Shown here: positions 17,426 to 26,327 of the stretch, piece after piece
How positions within the stretch are numbered: the first letter of the stretch is position 1
Layout: every line of letters starts with the position of its first letter
Source of the DNA: Lysobacterales bacterium
GTDB taxonomy: Bacteria; Pseudomonadota; Gammaproteobacteria; Xanthomonadales; SZUA-5
Direction of reading: 5' to 3'
DNA: 64,000 nt
NCBI GenBank assembly: GCA_022844135.1
Contig: JALHMG010000026.1
Coordinates: 16,192 to 80,191 of the forward strand
Position numbers and translations under genes: made by a program
The notes under the pieces: generated by a model
What the model saw: only the letters and a program-made list of their open reading frames with translations
Told to the model about the DNA's origin: nothing
Databases searched by the model: none

Positions 17426-19855
17426 TTATTCGAAGCCGTTGGCAAACAGGCGCCGATCGTAGGTCACGCAGCGGCCGAACTCAGAGGTGTCGTTGGTTGC
17501 CAGCCTGGTGGCGGTCGCCAATATCCGGCGCGGCGAGTTGAAAAAATTCGCATCGCCACTTCTAGAGATCGGCACGTCAGTGAAAGTACCGATGCCATTG
17601 GTGCCGGTGCCAGGATCGCCGCCGGTGACGTTGACGATGGTCTGGCTGAGCGGGAATTCGCCCTGTCCAGTGTCGTTGAAGATCGGCAATGGACATTCGT
17701 CGTCGGCATAAAAATTGATGCGATAGGTGCCGTTGCGGGTTTGCAGCGAGCCGCTGACGAAGCCGCCGCCAGCGCCTCCGTAGGCCAGCGTCAATTGCGG
17801 CGTGTTCTGGTTCTGGTTGCCGGCGATAGCCGGCGGCGGCGCATAGTCGCTGTCGTTGCTGTTCAGTCCGGAGGCGCCAAGGTCGATGCCCAATCCGACG
17901 TTGTCGCTCATGCGGTTGGCGACGATGACGTTACCGGTCGCGCCGTCGCGAATGTAGATGCCATCGCCACCATTGAAGACGATGCGGTTGTTGTTGATCC
18001 CATTGCCCCTGGCGTTGCTGCCGAACACGAATACGCCGTGCGAACCGTTGCCGAGATCGCAATCGCCGAAGACGCACACTGAGCTGGTGCCGATCGTGTT
18101 TCCCGTGATGGTATTGAATTCGGCATTGTCGATTTCGATGCCGGCTTCGAGGTTGCCGGAAATCAGATTGCCGCGCACCAGGTTGGCGCCGCCATTGCGC
18201 AACTCGACGCCGATATTGTTGGGCACGGCCGCCGATCCCAGGCGATTGGTGCCGATGTAGTTGTTCTCGATGATCGCTTCGCGACCCAGCGCCTGCACAC
18301 CCACGAGCGTGGCGTCCGCGAAGGTGTTGCGCTCGCCGGGCGTATCGCCGCCGATCGAAATATCGCGCGTCGCCGCGGCAATGCGGACGCCATAGCCGCT
18401 GGCGGCGGCGTTGTAACCGTTGATATTGCCGCCAACTTGCGAACCCAGCAGCGCGTGGTTGGCGCCGCCGTTAAAGTTGACGCCGCCTAAGGCGAAGTTC
18501 GAAAAGCCCAGCCCATCGATAGCCACACTGCGATCGCCAGGGATATCGCTCGGCACAATGATCCCGGCCAGGGCCGAGTTGGCGTTGTGCAACACAATGC
18601 AGATGTTGGCGTTGTTCGCGGCCGCGAGCGTGTTGCGACTGGCGCCCGGCTGCGTGTAACCATCGATGCGCACATTGGTGTCGATCTCAGGCAGCAGCGT
18701 TTGCAGTTGAATGACGCGTGGGCAGGCGCCGGCGATGTTGAAGTGGATGCGCGTCAGATCCGGCGTCTGATTCGCATCCAGGAGCGCCTGGCGCAGACTG
18801 CCGGCGCCGCTGTCCGCGGCAGTGGTCACGGTGATCGTCGCTGCGGTGCTGCCTACCGAGGACTCCAGCGCGCCACGATCGGGACGCGTCGAGAACTGCC
18901 GCGCGTCGCCCTTCAAGTCGACATCGCTTGCGGTGTTGGGAAGGATCGCTGCACTGTTGATGGATTGCGAGGAGCCACCGAGTTCGTAGTTCACCAGCGG
19001 CGTCACGAATTGCGGATCGCTGTTGAGCGTTCCGCTGGGGGATTGCGGCAGATCCGGCACCACGGAAATGCTGCCGTAGGTATTGCGATCGATGACTGCA
19101 TCGATGGTGCCGACCTGGCGCAGGCGCACATCGGTGCCGGCGCTGCCCCAGACGATGGAGTTGAACAGGCGCATTCGGATATCGCCCGGACCGTCATCGA
19201 AGGTCTGGCCGATGCAAAGCCCGTGACCGACGCTGTCGGCGATCGTCACGTGCGTTAGCGACACCAGTTCCAGCAAGCTGTTCTGGGTGACGCCGGCCTC
19301 CAGCGCGCAGCCAGTGGAACTGCCGCGCGTGCGCGTGATCATCGAGTTGCTGATGACCCATTCGGCGCCGCGCTCCATCTTGACCGGACCGATGCGATGG
19401 AACCAGACGCGACGAAAGGTCAATCGGGCGTCCGGCGTGAACTCGCTTTCCACCTCAAACTCGAAGCCGCGATCGCTCTCGGTGATCGTCAGCGTGTCCA
19501 GCACGATGGGATCGCGCGTGACCATCCGAAAGCCGACGCCGCCCAGGCCAATACCAGGCCCCAGGAATACCGTTTGCGTGGCATCGAGTACGCGCGAGCC
19601 GCAACCCGGCGCATAGCCGCCCTTGATGGTGATCGCCTCGGCAATGTTCAGGCAGCGAAACTCGTTATCCAGCGCGCCGATGCACGACGCGTTCATCTCG
19701 TAAGTGCCCCGCACCACTCGGATTTCGACGTCCTCCTCTTGCGCCTGCTGATACGCCGCGTCGAACTCCTCGACGGTATCGACGCAAGCGGTAACGACTT
19801 GCGCCTGCACAGGCAGAGCGAGCAGCGCGGCGAGCGTGGCGGCAAGGCGCAACAT
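17426..19855 (-). CDS. secreted right-handed beta-helix repeat protein
   Basis: An 809-residue exported protein: signal peptide MLRLAATLAALLALPVQAQ, a Cys-rich N-terminal helix part, a CSLREA-like segment (ITVTTAADSGAGSLRQALLD, about the middle), then many parallel beta-helix rungs rich in Asn-Asn-x-Ile, for example ENNYIGTNRLG, GNTIGTSSV and GNVIVANRMSDN. Such helices are found in polysaccharide-active or adhesive surface proteins, but no catalytic set is visible. The last residues are DRRLFANGFE, a short ending that I recall recurring on secreted proteins of this bacterial group. Divergent from the RDD gene. Confidence 0.85.
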   Translation of the reverse strand: MLRLAATLAALLALPVQAQVVTACVDTVEEFDAAYQQAQEEDVEIRVVRGTYEMNASCIGALDNEFRCLNIAEAITIKGGYAPGCGSRVLDATQTVFLGPGIGLGGVGFRMVTRDPIVLDTLTITESDRGFEFEVESEFTPDARLTFRRVWFHRIGPVKMERGAEWVISNSMITRTRGSSTGCALEAGVTQNSLLELVSLTHVTIADSVGHGLCIGQTFDDGPGDIRMRLFNSIVWGSAGTDVRLRQVGTIDAVIDRNTYGSISVVPDLPQSPSGTLNSDPQFVTPLVNYELGGSSQSINSAAILPNTASDVDLKGDARQFSTRPDRGALESSVGSTAATITVTTAADSGAGSLRQALLDANQTPDLTRIHFNIAGACPRVIQLQTLLPEIDTNVRIDGYTQPGASRNTLAAANNANICIVLHNANSALAGIIVPSDIPGDRSVAIDGLGFSNFALGGVNFNGGANHALLGSQVGGNINGYNAAASGYGVRIAAATRDISIGGDTPGERNTFADATLVGVQALGREAIIENNYIGTNRLGSAAVPNNIGVELRNGGANLVRGNLISGNLEAGIEIDNAEFNTITGNTIGTSSVCVFGDCDLGNGSHGVFVFGSNARGNGINNNRIVFNGGDGIYIRDGATGNVIVANRMSDNVGLGIDLGASGLNSNDSDYAPPPAIAGNQNQNTPQLTLAYGGAGGGFVSGSLQTRNGTYRINFYADDECPLPIFNDTGQGEFPLSQTIVNVTGGDPGTGTNGIGTFTDVPISRSGDANFFNSPRRILATATRLATNDTSEFGRCVTYDRRLFANGFE

Positions 19856-19965
19856 GAGCCAACTCCAGACAGTCGATATCCAGATGAATGTCGGCGGGTA
19901 CGAAAAACGAACAGCGCTGGCGCTATCGTCGCGCCGGTGCAAAAAAACCTCAGCGAGTGTGGCGA

Positions 19966-20379
19966 ATGCGTGTCCTCGAACCCGCCTCTTTTCTAAAGCG
20001 CCTCGGCGCCATCGTCTACGACACGCTGATCTTGATGGGCGTGCTGATGATCGCTGGCTTTGTGGTGCTGCCCTTCACGGGCGGCAAGGCGGTGCCGGCC
20101 GGTGCCTGGTGGTTTCAGGCGTATCTGGTGCTGATCGTGTGGGCATACTTCGCGTTGTCGTGGTGGCGCGGGGCGCAAACGTTGGGCGCCAGAGCGTGGA
20201 AGCTGGAAGTCCGGACCGCAAGCGGCGCGCGTCCGTCGATCGGGCGCGCTACGTTTCGAGCACTGTTGTCGCTGTTGTCGCTCGCCTCGGTGGTCGGGCT
20301 GCTCTGGGCATTGTTCGACCGCGACAAGCAGTGCGCGCATGATCGCTTGAGCGGCACGCAGCTGCTTCAAGCCACATAA
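19966..20379 (+). CDS. RDD family membrane protein
   Basis: A 137-residue RDD protein. PASFLKRLGAIVYDTLIL carries the first Arg-Asp pair, two to three hydrophobic spans follow, and the ending DRDKQCAHDRLSGTQLL is the standard RDD close with QTLGARAWKLEV in the middle. The ATG at 19966 fits the family start; the frame is open 26 codons further upstream. Family members are thought to be transporters (some act as sodium/proton antiporters), but no substrate can be read here. Confidence 0.88.
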   Translation: MRVLEPASFLKRLGAIVYDTLILMGVLMIAGFVVLPFTGGKAVPAGAWWFQAYLVLIVWAYFALSWWRGAQTLGARAWKLEVRTASGARPSIGRATFRALLSLLSLASVVGLLWALFDRDKQCAHDRLSGTQLLQAT

Positions 20380-20386
20380 AGCACGA

Positions 20387-20406
20387 TTGGCGGTTTCGAC
20401 CGCCAA
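20387..20406 (+). terminator. short hairpin after the RDD gene
   Basis: A 7-bp stem TTGGCGG / CCGCCAA with loop TTTCGA, eight bases past the RDD stop. No T-tract follows, so this is only terminator-like. Confidence 0.35.
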
Positions 20407-20445
20407 ACCGGGTAAAGATCGCATCACTCATTAGGAAGCAGCGCC

Positions 20446-21204
20446 ATGTATCGATGGCTCTTGGTCGTTCTGATCGCCTGTAGCACCACCGTCGACGCCG
20501 AAACCTATGTCGGCGAGATTGGTGGCGATCGCGTGCAGATGGACATCGAACTCGACGGCGACGCGGTCCGCGGTTCGATGCGCGATAGTCATCAGCAGTA
20601 CGCCATCGAGGGCACGTTGGCGAACGATGAGTTGCAGGCCACTGCGACCGAAGCGACCACCGGCGTGGTGTTTCAGTTACGCGGCACGCGCCATAGCAAT
20701 GCGCTGGACTTGCGCATTACGCTGGAGTTGCTGGGCGAGATCAGCGAGCAACCGCTCTATCTGACGCGCACCGACGGCAACTCAGTCTCGGATGCGCGTG
20801 CCGCCGCAGGCGCGGCGGCGGACCCAGGCGCACTGGCGGACGGCGAACGCGACCCGGCGCTGATCGGCCGTTGGATACACGAGTCGAACTACCAGAGCGG
20901 TTCGGGCGATAGTTTTTTCGCGGCTAACACGCGCCAGTCGATGTTGCTGTTGGCCGACGGACGCGTTCTCAATGGCGGCGCCGATGTCTCGGTCTCCGGC
21001 GACAACTACTTCGGACAAAGCGCTGGTGCGGGCGGCGGCGAGGCCGACATTCGCTGGACGACGCGCGACAACCATATCTACTTCAGCGGGACCGAGAACG
21101 GCGTGGCGCAGACCGTCGATGTGGGTCGTTATTACGTCGAGAACGGCCGGATGCTGATCACCGGCAATAACGGCACGAAATTGCTGTTGACCAAAGGCGA
21201 GTAA
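20446..21204 (+). CDS. exported protein of unknown function
   Basis: A 252-residue protein with a signal peptide (residues 1-18, cleavage after VDA). The mature part begins with a lipocalin-like or META-like strand series (ETYVGEIGGDRVQMDIEL) and after an Ala-rich linker (around residue 125) a second beta domain starts at ALIGRWIHESNYQSGSGD. The latter resembles small beta-barrel 'GxW' modules. No catalytic motif. A GGAAGC stretch precedes the ATG. Confidence 0.72.
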   Translation: MYRWLLVVLIACSTTVDAETYVGEIGGDRVQMDIELDGDAVRGSMRDSHQQYAIEGTLANDELQATATEATTGVVFQLRGTRHSNALDLRITLELLGEISEQPLYLTRTDGNSVSDARAAAGAAADPGALADGERDPALIGRWIHESNYQSGSGDSFFAANTRQSMLLLADGRVLNGGADVSVSGDNYFGQSAGAGGGEADIRWTTRDNHIYFSGTENGVAQTVDVGRYYVENGRMLITGNNGTKLLLTKGE

Positions 21205-21310
21205 TGGCTCGCGACTTAACCAAGCAACAATCCGAACCAGACGCGAAGCCAGCCACGACTTCGTGTCTTCGCGCGTACAAGCGGGTTTTGCATCTCCGCA
21301 CTCGCCGCCG

Positions 21311-23503
21311 TCAAGCCGCCTGGGCCAACAGCAGCCGCAGCGGCTCGGGACGATGGTAGGCGTAGCCTTGCACCGCATCGACACCGAGCTCCCTCAAGCG
21401 CCGACCAGTCGCGGTGTCCTCGACCGCCTCGCCGACGGTGCGCTTGCCGAGCACGCGGGCGATCTCGACGATGGATCGGACGATCGCCAGCGAAAGCTCG
21501 TTTTCGCTTATGTCGCGCACAAAGCTGCCGTCGATCTTGAATACATCGACGTCGAGATCGCGAAGGTATGCAAACGAACAGAAGCCAGTACCGAAATCGT
21601 CGAGCGCGAAGCGCAGTCCCAGCTCCTTGAACTGGGCAATGAACTTGCGCGCGTGGGTCAGATCGCGCACCGCGCTGGTCTCGGTGATCTCCACGCATAT
21701 TTGTTTTGGATCGACGCTGCTGCCGCGCAAGCGCTGGCGCAGGAACTGGGCGAAATCCTCATCGGCCAGCGTCGATGCCGACAGATTGATATTGAGGTGC
21801 ACACCGCGCGCAGTCGGATCGGTTTCTAACCAGCGCAGCGCGCGATCGAACACATGTCGATCGATGCGACCGGCCATCGAAAAACGCTCGGCGGCTGGGA
21901 TGAATCGCCCGGGCAACACGCGCTCGCCCTGCGGGCTATGCAAGCGCAGCAAAACCTCGAACGTAGCAGTCGTCTCATCGGAGAAATACAAAATGCGCTG
22001 GCCGTACAGTTCGAATCGGTCGTTTTCCAAAGCATCGTTCAGGCGCACTACCCAATCCATCGCGGCATTGCGCTCGATGAGCGCCGCGTCATCGGCGTGG
22101 TGCACCTGGACGCGATTACCGCCTTGCTCTTTGGCCACGTAACACGCGCTGTCGGCCTGCGCCAGCAGCATCTCGGCGCGGGCGGTGCGCGGCGGAAAAG
22201 GCACCAGGCCGATACTGGCGGTCACCGCGAACACACGATCGCCGTGCGCGAAGCGAAATCCCGCGATGCGCAAGCGCAACTCGCGTGCCTGCGCCTCGAT
22301 CGCCGTCAGATCGCCGTCGCGCCAAAGCACACCGAACTCGTCGGCGCCGAAACGCGCCAGCACCACCTCGCTCGGCAGACTTGCGCGCATGACGCTGGCC
22401 AACTGGCGGATCGCCTCATCGCCGGCGGAATGACTGGCGGTATCGTTGATCAGCTTGAACTGGTCGATATCGACATAACCCAGCGCGCCGCCGCGGCCGA
22501 TGTCGCCGCGGGATTGCAGCGCGATCGAGAGTTCGTCGTCGAACGCGCTGCGATTCGGCAGCCCGGTGAGTTTGTCGGTGCGGGCGCGCATCAGCATCTC
22601 ATAGGCGCCGGAGCGGACCCGGAAGTTCGCGGTGGCAACCAATTGCGGCACGACCGCCATCGTCGACAGCAGCGCCAGCAGGATGAAAGTCTCAAGCAGC
22701 CCAGTCGGCGCGCTGAAGCCGCCGACCGAAAGACCGATCAACGTGACCACGGTGAGGGCGAATAGCGCTGTGGCACCGGCGGTGAAGATCGGCTCGAAAC
22801 GCAGCGCGCTCCAGAGCAGCAGCGTGAGCGGGATGAAGCTCAGTCCCAGCGCATATGCCGGACTGGCCTCGCTGGCGCGAACGATGAGCACGCAGCCCAG
22901 AATGCACGCTGCCAACCACAACAGGCGCTCTGCGGCGCCCGGAAATGGCAACGGCGTATCGGTGAGCGCTCGGCGTTCGATCGAGCGCAGCGTCATGAGC
23001 AAGAACGGCGTCAGTACGATGATGCCGAACAGATCGCCGGCGGCCCACTTCGCTACCGACGTCCAGTACAACGCAGGCGCGACCAGCTGGTTGAAGTACA
23101 TTCCCGTTACGCCGATCACCGAACCGATCGCCGCGATGATGAATCCGCCCAGCAGCAGCGTGAATCCGGTGCGCACGCGAAGCGTGATCGCCTCGTTCGA
23201 ACTGGCTCGCAGAACCACAGCGGCGGCAACCACCGTGGCGATGGTATTGCTGGCCAGCGAGAAAGGAACGAACAGCGGCGGCGCTGGCGATACCACCAGA
23301 TGAACCAACAGGATGCCGGTTGGTATCACTGGCCACCAGCGCAGACCGTGATGCAGTAACACGGCATAGGCCACGCCCGCCGAAGGCCAGATCAGGGTGA
23401 CGTCGGTGGGCAATTCGAGAAACACCACCGCAAACTCCGCTCCCGCGACATAAAGCGCCACGTACACGGCGAAGCGAATCAGCGTTGGGCGGTCGGCTTG
23501 CAT
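21311..23503 (-). CDS. MASE1-GGDEF-EAL cyclic di-GMP signalling protein
   Basis: A 730-residue protein. Residues 1-295 are a MASE1-type membrane sensor with about eight spans. The GGDEF domain (about 308-468) has GADEF at 386-390 and lacks the RxxD inhibitory site upstream of it. The EAL domain (about 480-728) has FEVLLRL for the EAL motif, NINLSAS, EITETS, DDFGTG (635-640) and FKIDGS, so the metal and catalytic set looks intact despite EVL. I expect phosphodiesterase activity, with the GGDEF domain weakly active or regulatory. It is divergent from the Ser/Thr kinase gene (175-base gap), which suggests a shared control region. Confidence 0.9.
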   Translation of the reverse strand: MQADRPTLIRFAVYVALYVAGAEFAVVFLELPTDVTLIWPSAGVAYAVLLHHGLRWWPVIPTGILLVHLVVSPAPPLFVPFSLASNTIATVVAAAVVLRASSNEAITLRVRTGFTLLLGGFIIAAIGSVIGVTGMYFNQLVAPALYWTSVAKWAAGDLFGIIVLTPFLLMTLRSIERRALTDTPLPFPGAAERLLWLAACILGCVLIVRASEASPAYALGLSFIPLTLLLWSALRFEPIFTAGATALFALTVVTLIGLSVGGFSAPTGLLETFILLALLSTMAVVPQLVATANFRVRSGAYEMLMRARTDKLTGLPNRSAFDDELSIALQSRGDIGRGGALGYVDIDQFKLINDTASHSAGDEAIRQLASVMRASLPSEVVLARFGADEFGVLWRDGDLTAIEAQARELRLRIAGFRFAHGDRVFAVTASIGLVPFPPRTARAEMLLAQADSACYVAKEQGGNRVQVHHADDAALIERNAAMDWVVRLNDALENDRFELYGQRILYFSDETTATFEVLLRLHSPQGERVLPGRFIPAAERFSMAGRIDRHVFDRALRWLETDPTARGVHLNINLSASTLADEDFAQFLRQRLRGSSVDPKQICVEITETSAVRDLTHARKFIAQFKELGLRFALDDFGTGFCSFAYLRDLDVDVFKIDGSFVRDISENELSLAIVRSIVEIARVLGKRTVGEAVEDTATGRRLRELGVDAVQGYAYHRPEPLRLLLAQAA

Positions 23504-23678
23504 GCGCCCAAGTGTACGACAGAGGAGCGCTCTTCAGCGTCCATGCGACAGCGCGGCGATCGAACACGTAGCCTTCGGTGGGTCGTGGCGATCGGTCGGG
23601 GCGGCGCCGCGTCCCAGTGGTTTCGCAGGTCCGTCCGATCGCGTCATCATCGGCACCCATGAGAGGCGAATCGAACGC

Positions 23679-26327
23679 ATGAGCCACGACGTTACGGCAG
23701 TGCTGGCTTCCGGTGGGCCGGAGACGACGCTCACGCCTGCGCGAATGGTCGGCCCGTGGCGCGTGTTGCGGCCGCTCGGGCAAGGCGGAATGGGCGCGGT
23801 ATTCCTTGCCGAGCAGACGCAGCCGGTTCGCCGCCAGGTTGCCCTGAAGCTGTTGGCGATGGACCTGTGCGATAGCGATTTCGTCGCGCGCTTTCATCAA
23901 GAACGCCAATTGCTGGCGCGTCTGTCGCACCCGAACATCGCACAGATATTCGATGCCGGTACGAGCGACGACGGTCGCCCGTTTTACGTCATGGAGTACG
24001 TGCCCGGCGAGCCGCTGAATCGACACGTCGTCGCGAAGATGCCGACGCTACGCGCGCGCCTCGAGTTGCTTCTTCAGGCCTGCGCGGCGGTGCAATACGC
24101 GCACCAGCAAGGCGTGATCCATCGCGATCTCAAGCCCGGAAATCTGCTGGTCGGCGATTACGACGGCCAACCGCGACTGAAGGTCATCGATTTTGGCATC
24201 GCCAAGAATCTGGTCCAGGACCCGGACTCAACGCGCAACGCCGCGACGGTCGCCGGCCAGCCGATGGGTACGCTGGCCTATATGAGCCCCGAGCAGGCCG
24301 ATGGCGATCCGCTGAAGATCGATACGCGCACCGACATCTATGCGCTCGGCGTAGTGCTGTACGAAATGCTCACGGGGCGCTTGCCGGTGCCGCATAGCGC
24401 GCTGCAGCACACCGGCGAGCGCCTCGGCGAAGTGCTGCGTGCGCAATCGATTGCGCCGCCCTCGAAGCTGGCGGGCGAGCACGCGCGCAAAGTGCGCGGC
24501 GAACTGGATTGGATCGTGCTGAAGGCACTCGAGTTCGATCGCGAGCGACGTTATGCGACGGTTGCAGAGCTCGCGGGCGATATCAAGTCGTGGTTGACCG
24601 GGAAGCCGGTCAGCGCCGGGCCGCCGGGTTCGTGGTATCGCTTGCGACGCTACCTGCAGCGCCATCGCGTCGCTATCGGCGTCGCTGCCATGCTGTTGCT
24701 CACCTTGCTCGGCGGCGTCGCGGCCACTGGATACATGGCCATCGAAGCTCGCCAACAGGCCGAGCAGGCGCAGGCCGAGCGCGACAAAGCGCAGCGCGCG
24801 CTGAATCGCGCCCGTGCCGTCGAGCGACACTTGACGCAACTGCTCGCCGCCACCGATCCGTTCAGCGACGAAGCGCGCGGCGAGGCGCCGCCCGAGACGG
24901 TTGGCGAACTGTTGCGGCGCGCCGCCGTTGGACTGGACAACAGCGACGAATTGCCGCTCGATGTGCGCGCACGTCTGGCGCTGGTGCTGGGTCGTACCCA
25001 CCTGCGCCGAGCCGAACCCGAGCGCGCGCTGGATTTGCTGAAGAGCGCCGAGAGCCTGGCGCGCAGCGCGAACCTGATGCCGCTGGCAGACGATGCGCGC
25101 ACGCACCTGGCAAGCGTGCTGCTCGACCTGGGCGCCTATCGCGATGCGCTCGATGCCGCGCGACCTACGCTCAGCCGGTTGCGCGAGCGGCGCGAACGCG
25201 GCGACGCGCTGCGCCTGAACGCCGCGAGGCAACTGGCGGCCGCCGAGGCCGCGCTGGGTCGCGACCGCGAAGCGATCGCAATACTCGATGCCGAACTGGC
25301 CGGCGTGCCCGGCGACAGCAGCGATATCGACAAAACGCGCGCCGATCTGGCCGCTTTACTCGCCGGCAGCGGCGAGCATCAACGCGCGCAGGTGCTGATC
25401 GAGAAAGCGCTGGCGGCGCAGCGCATGCGTGCTGGCGAGGAGGCCCTCGGCACCGTGCTGCTGGCCGCGCAGCGCGGCGAAATCCTGATCGCTGCCGGCG
25501 CCTACGCCGAGGCCGAAACGGCGCTGCGCGAGGTTTTGCCGGGGGCCGAGCGCTGGCTCGGCATCGATCACCCGAATGTGCTCAGGATTCGTCACGCTGG
25601 TGTGCGTGCGATTGCCGGGCAAGGCCGGCATGGCGAGGCGATCGATGGTTACCGCTCGTTGCTGGAACTGCTCGCTGGTGCGTCGACGGCGGCTCGCGTA
25701 CGGCTATACGGCCTGCGTTTTTTCCAACCCACGGGACCGTCCATCGAAGAGGCAGCCGTGCGCAGCAATCTTGCAGTCGCACTGCGCCTGAGCGGCGATC
25801 TGGATGGCGCACAGGTTGAAGTCGAAAAGGTACTCGCGCTACGCAGCGCAACGCTCGGCGCCGACCATCCCGATACGCTGCAGGCGCTGCAATTCCTGGC
25901 GGTGCTCGCGCAGCAGCGCGGCGCATTGGATGTCGCGTTACCGATGTTGCGCGACCTGGCCGAACGCCAGCGCACAAGGTTGGGCGCCGATCACACCGAA
26001 GCGCTGCTGAGCGAGAACAACTATCTCGCTGTACTGCGCGATAGCGGCGAGGTCGCCAGCGCACTGCAAGGATTCGAGGCGCTTTACGCGCGAGCCAAGG
26101 CGCGCATGCCGCCCGAACACTGGCATCTGGCGGCGATCGCCGGCAACTACGGCCAGGCCTTGGCGATGGCGCAGCGCTATCGCGAAGCCGAACCCTTGAT
26201 CGCGGCCAGCCTGAGCTCGCTGCGCAAGGCTTTCGACGACGCCAACGATCCGCGCATCAGAAGCGCCGAGAAACGCCGCACCGACTTGTATCGCGCCTGG
26301 GGCAAGCTGCCCCCCGACGGCGAATGA
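23679..26327 (+). CDS. transmembrane Ser/Thr protein kinase with TPR repeats
   Basis: An 882-residue Hanks-type kinase. Kinase domain about 26-310: glycine loop GQGGMG (34-39), Lys57 in VALKLL, catalytic Asp150 in HRDLKPGN, DFG at 171-173, and GTLAYMSPEQA. A transmembrane span follows at about 331-351, then TPR-type helices to the end (pairs with A-x-x-x-Y/L patterns, TPR_10/12 like), presumably periplasmic or docking. The start at 23679 is chosen over a 59-codon upstream extension because it has GAGAGG before it and begins a normal kinase. The stop overlaps the next start (ATGA), coupling it to the propeller-GGDEF gene. Confidence 0.92.
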   Translation: MSHDVTAVLASGGPETTLTPARMVGPWRVLRPLGQGGMGAVFLAEQTQPVRRQVALKLLAMDLCDSDFVARFHQERQLLARLSHPNIAQIFDAGTSDDGRPFYVMEYVPGEPLNRHVVAKMPTLRARLELLLQACAAVQYAHQQGVIHRDLKPGNLLVGDYDGQPRLKVIDFGIAKNLVQDPDSTRNAATVAGQPMGTLAYMSPEQADGDPLKIDTRTDIYALGVVLYEMLTGRLPVPHSALQHTGERLGEVLRAQSIAPPSKLAGEHARKVRGELDWIVLKALEFDRERRYATVAELAGDIKSWLTGKPVSAGPPGSWYRLRRYLQRHRVAIGVAAMLLLTLLGGVAATGYMAIEARQQAEQAQAERDKAQRALNRARAVERHLTQLLAATDPFSDEARGEAPPETVGELLRRAAVGLDNSDELPLDVRARLALVLGRTHLRRAEPERALDLLKSAESLARSANLMPLADDARTHLASVLLDLGAYRDALDAARPTLSRLRERRERGDALRLNAARQLAAAEAALGRDREAIAILDAELAGVPGDSSDIDKTRADLAALLAGSGEHQRAQVLIEKALAAQRMRAGEEALGTVLLAAQRGEILIAAGAYAEAETALREVLPGAERWLGIDHPNVLRIRHAGVRAIAGQGRHGEAIDGYRSLLELLAGASTAARVRLYGLRFFQPTGPSIEEAAVRSNLAVALRLSGDLDGAQVEVEKVLALRSATLGADHPDTLQALQFLAVLAQQRGALDVALPMLRDLAERQRTRLGADHTEALLSENNYLAVLRDSGEVASALQGFEALYARAKARMPPEHWHLAAIAGNYGQALAMAQRYREAEPLIAASLSSLRKAFDDANDPRIRSAEKRRTDLYRAWGKLPPDGE

